The notes beneath the pieces were generated by a model. That model was not told the DNA's origin. It ran no database searches and saw nothing but the letters and a program-made list of their open reading frames with translations. The translations under genes and the position numbers were made by a program. A DNA stretch of 21,621 nt from Ignavibacteriota bacterium (GTDB taxonomy: Bacteria; Bacteroidota; Ignavibacteria; UBA10030; UBA6906): contig JACQVJ010000196.1 of assembly GCA_016209805.1 (NCBI GenBank), positions 1-21,621 of the forward strand, given 5' to 3'. This document shows, piece by piece, positions 16,646 through 21,621 of this stretch (position 1 is its first letter; each line of letters opens with the position of its first letter).

Positions 16646-17299
16646 CTATTTGTAGCTGTCGTCGGTGTGTGCGAACCTGGCAATTTCCAGACGCGTGTGC
16701 AATGCGAGTTTTTCGAGGATATTATGAACGTGGCTCTTCACAGTATCAGTGGCAAGATGAAGTCGGCGAGCGATTTCCTTGTTGCTCAGCCCCTCCGCTA
16801 TTAAGGCAATTACTTCTCGTTCCCGGCTGGTCATCCGCACTGAGGCAAACGGATTTCCTTTTCTCTTGCGCGTGGCGTGTTCGACAATTTGAGAGAACAG
16901 CGATCCGGTCAACGAATGAGGCAGGACATTCGCCCCTTTCGCAACGGATCGAATCGTTCTTATAAAATCATTGAATGTCGCATCCTTAAGGACAAACCCC
17001 GAAACGCCCGCTTGTACGTATTGAACAAGTTCCTCCTGCACCGGAACGAGGTCCATCCCGATCACTTTTGCATCCGGGGCATTTTTCTTGAGTAATCCTA
17101 ACAGGTGAAGACTGTTCTGACTGCGCAAACCAAGATCCAGGAGAATCACGGTGGGCTTTAGCCTTCTCGCTCGTAGGACGGCGTCGCTGTTTCCGCGTGA
17201 AGCAACTACCTTGAGATCGGGCTGCTCTCTTAACATGACAGTGAGCCCCTCACGCAGAAGGCGATTATCTTCGATAAGCAGGATGTGGATTTTCTTCAT
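16646..17299 (-). CDS. NarL/FixJ-family response regulator
   Basis: The 217-residue protein has a receiver domain (about 1-120) with the acidic pair E10/D11, the phospho-acceptor D55 (VILLDLGL) and the conserved K105 (FVLKDA). A linker leads to a LuxR-type HTH (about 156-205) with MTSREREVIALIAEGLSNKE and TDTVKSHVHNILEKL. It should be phosphorylated by a histidine kinase, which is not in the window, and then bind DNA as a dimer. The Ser/Thr that normally switches conformation after strand 4 is replaced by D83 (VIGMDL), which may alter phospho-signalling. The ATG at 17299 is not preceded by a Shine-Dalgarno sequence but gives a full-length receiver. It lies upstream of the stub and the radical SAM gene on the same strand. 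Target genes are unknown. Confidence 0.88.
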   Translation of the reverse strand: MKKIHILLIEDNRLLREGLTVMLREQPDLKVVASRGNSDAVLRARRLKPTVILLDLGLRSQNSLHLLGLLKKNAPDAKVIGMDLVPVQEELVQYVQAGVSGFVLKDATFNDFIRTIRSVAKGANVLPHSLTGSLFSQIVEHATRKRKGNPFASVRMTSREREVIALIAEGLSNKEIARRLHLATDTVKSHVHNILEKLALHTRLEIARFAHTDDSYK

Positions 17300-17674
17300 G
17301 CAGTGGAAACGCGGGGAAGACCTAACAGGGCCAGTCTGAATGTCGGGCGTGGATTCGAGAACAAGATAAGAATTCGCACTGACGTTTTCAAATACATCAC
17401 ATACCTTGAATTGTGTTGATGGTTTAGTTTGGTTGGATCAAGACATGGTGGTCCGTTGGCTAAATTTTTTCCATTTTTTCCCTCGCACCGCCTCTCTTTG
17501 GAGTGAGAGTGGCTGATCTTGTGGCTCTAATCGGGCAACCTACAACTTTCGTTTGACGAAGTGTGGGTGGGGGCTACATGTCTGCAAGGGGCATGCAGAG
17601 AATGCTGCGGGCTGGCTCATCGCCCCGCGAAATCGACGGCGGTGGGCAGGGGAGAATCACCCGAAGGGGTTACC

Positions 17675-17711
17675 TGCCCGCCTCTTCGACAGGCAATGAG
17701 GCAGGCGGGCA
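17675..17711. repeat. GC-rich inverted repeat (REP-like hairpin)
   Basis: TGCCCGCCT (17675-17683) and AGGCGGGCA (17703-17711) are perfect reverse complements around a 19-base loop. GAGGCAGGCGGGC (17698-17710) recurs in inverted orientation at 17948-17960. The arrangement suggests a dispersed intergenic palindromic element. Confidence 0.55.
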
Positions 17712-17862
17712 TTTCGGCAGTTACGTGCATTGTCCAGCGGTCGAAAGGAAAGGTGGGATGGCGCGTGATTAGTGCGTTTCGATTTCGCAAGTTCGTAATT
17801 GCCACTGCACGCGGAACGCCTTACCAAGGATTCCTGGTCGGGCGTTTGTGTGTGGACGTGGT

Positions 17863-17901
17863 ATGATGTCAAACATCATGAAGATGATTGACGAAGTCAA
17901 T
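17863..17901. repeat. Two adjacent small perfect hairpins
   Basis: ATGATG-TCAAA-CATCAT (17863-17879) is followed 7 bases later by ATTGAC-GAA-GTCAAT (17887-17901). Both have 6-bp perfect stems. They lie about 105-145 bases beyond the stop codon of the kamA-like gene. They may be transcript-end structures or operator-like sites, but no U-tract supports termination. Confidence 0.35.
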
Positions 17902-17947
17902 ACAAGACCCAAGATGGCTCAGTTATTTTCTCGCTTAGCGTTTTCGC

Positions 17948-17960
17948 GCCCGCCTGCCTC
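17948..17960. repeat. Second copy of the GC-rich repeat element
   Basis: GCCCGCCTGCCTC is the exact reverse complement of the bases at 17698-17710, so the two 13-base copies face each other across about 240 bases. Confidence 0.5.
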
Positions 17961-18005
17961 TAATGCTCGCATGCCGGGAAGGTGTTTGTGGCAAGATATC
18001 CTCGA

Positions 18006-19385
18006 TTATTCCAAATTGAACGCAGATTCTGGACTCAGATCCTCGTGGTACATCCGTTGGAGTTCTTCTTCAAAGAAAAACTTCCCCTCACCGAACGCCG
18101 GTTTCAGGTCATCCAGCCAGATCGCATTCTCGTCGTACTCTGCAAAGAAGGGTCGCAGCACCCAATCCGGATTCCGACCTTGCAGCATCCGCATGGTGAT
18201 GACCTTCTGGCCGTTCGCATTGCCGACGCCAAGCACCTGCACCTTGCCCGGATTTGCGGACATGCTTGGTCCGCGCACCGTGCGGGAGAGCCCGCTCACG
18301 GTTTGATATGCCTCGCGGTAGATTTGCCACGCTCGCACCAACGGAACGCCGAAATAATGTTGCGCTCCCGTATCACGCACCACGAACATGTAGTACGGAA
18401 CCATGCCGAGGTTCACTTGTTCCTTCCACATCGCGGCCCACACTGCCGGATCGTCGTTGATGTGTGCCAGTACAGGGGACTGCGTTCTGATCTGCGCGCC
18501 CGTTTTGCGCACGCGGTCGGTCGCCATTCGCGCCGCTTCGGTCTCTAACTCCACGTTGTGATTGAAATGCGCCATGACAGCGAGGTGGATTCCGGAGTCC
18601 ACGACGTGTTTGAACAGCGCGAGGGTTTCCTCGGCGTCCTTGTCGGTGAGAAACTTGTACGGCCAGTACGCCAGCGCCTTCGTGCCGATGCGGATGCGCT
18701 GAAGATTCGGCAAGCGCGCTTCGATCAGGGGATCGATGTACGATGCGAGATGCTTTGCCGTCATGATCATCGGATCTCCGCCGGTGAACAGGATGTCACT
18801 CACTTCTGTATGCTCTCGCACGTATGCCACGAGCAACTCGGCTTCTTTCATCGCGAACTTCATTCCCTCCATCCCGACGAACTGCGGCCATCTGAAGCAA
18901 AACGTGCAGTATGCATGGCACGTCTGTCCCTGACTGGGGAAGAAGAGCACCGTCTCCTTGTACTTGTGCTGCATCCCGTGCAACTTCTGATCTCCCAGCA
19001 TGGGGACGTTATGTTCCATCTGTCCGGCAGGATGCGGGTTAAGCTGAAGCCTGATCTTGTTTGCCGTCTCTGCAACAACCTGGCGGTCGCGATCCCGTTT
19101 CATTACACTTGCCATCTGATCGAAGTGATCTGGTCGCAGCATCTCCTTTTGCGGGAAGGTGAGAACAAAGATGGGATCGTCCGGCACGTTGTCCCAATTG
19201 ATCAGCTCATTGATCACATAGTTGTTTGTTTTGAATGGAAGAACCGTTCCGACGACTTCCATTGCGAAACGTTGTTCCTCGGTGAACGATTTCAGCTGAG
19301 GAATCTCGCGGAAGTTGTGCAGCCCGTACGTCTTGTACTTCGGTGTGTCACCTTCGGAGCGGGATCGTGTGGGTGATTGTTTCAT
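18006..19385 (-). CDS. KamA-family radical SAM aminomutase (lysine 2,3-aminomutase-like)
   Basis: KamA-type enzymes use S-adenosylmethionine and PLP to move an alpha-amino group to the beta carbon. The 459-residue product has the cluster motif CHAYCTFC with C156, C160 and C163, and the SAM motif FTGGDP (200-205). The position of the PLP lysine is probably K381 in NPGKV, where classical lysine 2,3-aminomutase has a glycine-rich PGGGGK. Acidic residues near the two classical side-chain-binding Asp positions are present (D311 in HINDDP, D338 in VVRDTG), but the surrounding sequence is divergent, so lysine, glutamate or another amino acid could be the substrate. The start ATG is preceded by GAGGA with 5-base spacing. 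The gene is last in a tight operon, 38 bases after an acyl-CoA synthetase gene. No beta-lysine acetyltransferase (ablB) is next to it, which argues against simple osmolyte synthesis. Confidence 0.8.
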   Translation of the reverse strand: MKQSPTRSRSEGDTPKYKTYGLHNFREIPQLKSFTEEQRFAMEVVGTVLPFKTNNYVINELINWDNVPDDPIFVLTFPQKEMLRPDHFDQMASVMKRDRDRQVVAETANKIRLQLNPHPAGQMEHNVPMLGDQKLHGMQHKYKETVLFFPSQGQTCHAYCTFCFRWPQFVGMEGMKFAMKEAELLVAYVREHTEVSDILFTGGDPMIMTAKHLASYIDPLIEARLPNLQRIRIGTKALAYWPYKFLTDKDAEETLALFKHVVDSGIHLAVMAHFNHNVELETEAARMATDRVRKTGAQIRTQSPVLAHINDDPAVWAAMWKEQVNLGMVPYYMFVVRDTGAQHYFGVPLVRAWQIYREAYQTVSGLSRTVRGPSMSANPGKVQVLGVGNANGQKVITMRMLQGRNPDWVLRPFFAEYDENAIWLDDLKPAFGEGKFFFEEELQRMYHEDLSPESAFNLE

Positions 19386-19423
19386 GGTTGTCCTCTTTTC
19401 GCAAGATTCACGGAAGGGTGAGC

Positions 19424-21565
19424 TTACTTCAGGAACATGCGCGCATCGATGACGCTCAACCCCTTTTCATACACCACGACGGGGTTGAGGTCGAGTTCTG
19501 CGATCGTGTCGATGTAGGCCTCCACGAATTTCGAGACCTGCATGAGCAAATCATGGATCGCCTTCTTGTCGGACGGTGGCCGCCCCCGGACGCCGTCGAA
19601 AATTGCTTTGGAGTGAATATCTTCAACCATTTGCTCCGCGGAGAACTGGACGAGCGGAATAACGCGGAATGAAACGTCGCGCACAACCTCTACCATAATT
19701 CCTCCGAGGCCAACCATAATCACGGGCCCGAACTGCGGGTCGCGAACAACGCCGACAACAATATCCACTCCTTCCGGCATCATCGGTGTGACCAGAACGC
19801 CCTTGATCTTCGCCCGCTGGTTGTGTCGCCTCGCTCTGCCAATGAGAAGGTCGAATCCATCACGTACCGCATCGTCGTTCTTTATGTTCAATAGCACGCC
19901 ACCCACATCCGTCTTGTGGACGATGTCCGGTGAAACGATTTTCAGGACAACAGGGTAGCCGATCTTCCGCGCGGCCGCTACGGCATCTTCACCTGTTGCC
20001 GCAAGCTCAAACTCCGTGACGGGGATGCCGTGAAGACGCAATGCCTCGCGTGCCTCTGTTTCGAGGAGACTCTTTCGCTTTTCCGTCGCGGCGCGCTGAA
20101 AGATCTCCCTCACTGCGGAGAGCGTCTTTCCTTCGGAGCGGATGACGAAGTCGGTTTTCATGTGAGAGTAATTGAGATGATCGCCATACTCCTCAAGCAC
20201 GGAGAGACACTTTGCAGTGATGTCGATGGACTCATGAACCGGGATGGAATACTCCTTCAGGATTTCAAGTGGGGGCGGCCGGTAAGATGCATAGAGACTG
20301 TGAACGACGACCGGTTTCTTCAACTCCTTCATGAGCTTGCCGAGCCTGTGTGCAGTCTCCTCCTCGATCGCCTTCAGGGATTCTGAGAACCGGATGTGAT
20401 AGCCGCCGAACAAGCCCACAATCATCAGTGCATGAATCTCCGGGTCAGAGAGGATCACCTCGGCACAATCGGCAAAGACTGCAGGGTTTGAATCAGATGC
20501 GCCTGCAAGGTCCAGCGGGTTTTCAATAGTGTGGCTATCAGAGAGAACCTGCTTCAGTTTTGCACGTGTTTGCTCGGACAGGTCGGAGATGCTCAGTCGA
20601 TAATCCGAAAGTGCGTCGGCGGCAAGGGCAGAATGACCACCGCCGTCGGAGAGGACTGCAACACGGTTACGCCGCAGCGGCGGCAGATGCGCGAGCGCTT
20701 CGGCTGCCGGGAAGAGCTCATCCGACCGGTCGATGGTGATAATGCCGACTCGTTTGAACGCTGTGCGCGAAACAGCCGAGAGTCCCGCGAGGGCTCCGGT
20801 GTGCGAGCGCGCAGCCTGTCGTCCCTTTTCGGAGCGTCCACTCCTCAGGAGAACGATGGGTTTCTTTTCGACGGTCTCTTTTGCAATCTGGAGGAACTTT
20901 CTTCCGTCCTTCATTCCATCCACAAACATTACGATGATGTTCGTAGTCGGGTCATCTTTGAAGTAGGAGAGATACTCATGGAACTGAATGTCTGCTTCAT
21001 TCCCGACGCCAACATACGCACTGAAGCCCACGTTGCTCTTGGCGTTAATCTCTGTGATCAGACTGAGGGCCATGTTCCCACTTTGGGAGAGGATCGCCAT
21101 CGATCCCGTCCGGATATCGCGGATGCCTGTCAGGTTCATCTTGTGATGAGTATTGAACATACCGGATGTGTTCGGTCCGACGATGCGGATGTGGTTCTCG
21201 CGTGCAATCGAGACGACCTCTTCTTCGAGCTTCTTTCCATGTGTTCCGGCCTCTCCAAAACCGACAGCAAGGATAATTGCCCCCTTCACATCCTTCTTCC
21301 CGCAGTCGCGCAGGACTGCCGGGACCGACTTCGCTGGAGTAGCTATCAACGCAAGATCGATCTGATCCTCTACATCCTGAATGTTCCCGGCGGCGGTGAT
21401 TCCAAGAATCGATTGTTCTTTCGGATTGATGGGGTAGATCTTCCCTTCATACCTATCGTGCAGCAGAGATTGCACCGCCTGATACCCGCGCTTCCGCTGA
21501 TCGTTCGAAGCGCCGATGATGGCAATCGAGCGAGGCCGAAAGAGATATGTCAGCCGATCATTCAT
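19424..21565 (-). CDS. ADP-forming acyl-CoA synthetase (acetate--CoA ligase family)
   Basis: The enzyme interconverts an acyl-CoA, ADP and phosphate with the free acid, CoA and ATP. The single 713-residue chain fuses both subunits: a CoA-binding Rossmann domain (about 5-135, RSIAIIGAS, GPNTSGMFN), succinyl-CoA-ligase-like domains (about 150-460), and an ATP-grasp domain (about 490-705, GYPVVLKIVSPDIVHKTDVGGV). H255 in RSHTGALAG is the expected phosphohistidine. There is no GNAT domain, so it is not a Pat-type protein acetyltransferase fusion. The order of domains and length fit the NDP-forming acetyl-CoA synthetase family. The ATG lies only 6 bases after the stop of an enoyl-CoA hydratase-like gene, whose last codons supply the AAAGGA ribosome site. 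The kamA-like gene follows. The acyl substrate is unknown; context suggests a branched or short-chain acid. Confidence 0.85.
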   Translation of the reverse strand: MNDRLTYLFRPRSIAIIGASNDQRKRGYQAVQSLLHDRYEGKIYPINPKEQSILGITAAGNIQDVEDQIDLALIATPAKSVPAVLRDCGKKDVKGAIILAVGFGEAGTHGKKLEEEVVSIARENHIRIVGPNTSGMFNTHHKMNLTGIRDIRTGSMAILSQSGNMALSLITEINAKSNVGFSAYVGVGNEADIQFHEYLSYFKDDPTTNIIVMFVDGMKDGRKFLQIAKETVEKKPIVLLRSGRSEKGRQAARSHTGALAGLSAVSRTAFKRVGIITIDRSDELFPAAEALAHLPPLRRNRVAVLSDGGGHSALAADALSDYRLSISDLSEQTRAKLKQVLSDSHTIENPLDLAGASDSNPAVFADCAEVILSDPEIHALMIVGLFGGYHIRFSESLKAIEEETAHRLGKLMKELKKPVVVHSLYASYRPPPLEILKEYSIPVHESIDITAKCLSVLEEYGDHLNYSHMKTDFVIRSEGKTLSAVREIFQRAATEKRKSLLETEAREALRLHGIPVTEFELAATGEDAVAAARKIGYPVVLKIVSPDIVHKTDVGGVLLNIKNDDAVRDGFDLLIGRARRHNQRAKIKGVLVTPMMPEGVDIVVGVVRDPQFGPVIMVGLGGIMVEVVRDVSFRVIPLVQFSAEQMVEDIHSKAIFDGVRGRPPSDKKAIHDLLMQVSKFVEAYIDTIAELDLNPVVVYEKGLSVIDARMFLK

Positions 21566-21571
21566 ATTGTC

Positions 21572-21621
21572 TCAACGTCCTTTGAAGACCGGTTTCCGTT
21601 TCTCATTAAACGCTCGTACAC
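21572..21621 (-). CDS. C-terminal end of a probable enoyl-CoA hydratase
   Basis: Read from the right edge on the minus strand, the last 15 codons before the TGA at 21572-21574 are VRAFNEKRKPVFKGR. The ending FxEKRKPVFKGR is highly characteristic of enoyl-CoA hydratase/isomerase (crotonase) proteins. The frame is open to the edge, and the stop lies 6 bases before the ATG of the acyl-CoA synthetase gene, consistent with one operon. The call rests on a very short stretch. Confidence 0.6.
   Translation of the reverse strand, partial: VRAFNEKRKPVFKGR

Larger units (their letters stand above)
17300..18005. other. About 700 bases of non-coding sequence
   Basis: The stretch lies upstream of the response regulator and downstream of the kamA-like gene. 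Several short open frames exist (for example 17561-17866 and 17848-18306 on plus), but none has a ribosome site, domain or protein-like composition I recognise. It holds a GC-rich inverted repeat with a matching copy further right, two small perfect hairpins, and two short T-runs at about 17463-17479. The response regulator promoter should be near 17300-17480 on the minus strand, but no convincing -33/-7 pair of Bacteroidota type was found. Confidence 0.5.

Noticed and set aside
17561..17866. Short plus-strand open frames in the non-coding stretch
   Set aside because: They lack ribosome sites and protein-like composition, and overlap the inverted repeats and each other in several frames.
18558..19376. 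Plus-strand open frame of 272 codons
   Set aside because: It is antisense to the kamA-like gene and carries no domain I recognise.
1..21621. CRISPR array, tRNA or rRNA genes, transposase genes
   Set aside because: No regularly spaced repeats, cloverleaf-like segments, rRNA-like stretches or transposase motifs were seen on either strand by reading.

Overview
The window most likely comes from a free-living member of the Bacteroidota-Chlorobiota (FCB) side of the tree, probably Ignavibacteria-like and probably from a metagenome. Two secreted proteins end in the YPNPFNPSTT...FDxLGREVxTLV...GVYFYxL type A sorting domain of the type IX secretion system (T9SS), which is typical of Ignavibacteria and related FCB lineages. 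The first gene is a PorV/PorQ-type outer membrane protein, and the base composition is moderate (roughly 50-55% GC by eye). The taxonomic placement is inference; no rRNA or marker gene is present.

Left part (1-13 kb, all plus strand): an envelope and secretion block followed by a carbohydrate block. It holds the tail of a PorV/PorQ-like protein, a secreted metzincin-like putative protease with a T9SS tail, a second T9SS cargo with an uncharacterised central domain, and three signal-peptide-bearing carbohydrate-active proteins: a clan GH-G/GH63-like enzyme, a GH36/GH27-like alpha-galactosidase with an NPCBM domain, and a GH172 (DUF2961) enzyme. The putative protease and the GH63-like enzyme share a clearly related module of about 180 residues. 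In the glycosidase this module appears to be inserted inside the N-terminal beta-sandwich.

Scar region (12.98-14.32 kb): three abruptly truncated carbohydrate genes lie head to tail. They are the last ~80 codons of a second GH63-like gene, the first ~188 codons of galT, and, joined out of frame to galT, the last ~165 codons of a GH127-like gene. This looks like deletion scarring of a larger glycan-utilisation locus, although an assembly misjoin could produce the same pattern.

Right part (14.6-21.6 kb, all minus strand): a B12-binding-like radical SAM protein, a stub of a response regulator and a complete NarL-type response regulator. After about 700 bases of non-coding sequence with inverted repeats comes a tight operon: the last 15 codons of a probable enoyl-CoA hydratase (right edge), an ADP-forming acyl-CoA synthetase, and a divergent KamA-family radical SAM aminomutase. 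Together these three suggest conversion of an amino acid through a beta-amino acid to a CoA thioester with ATP recovery; this is inference from context.
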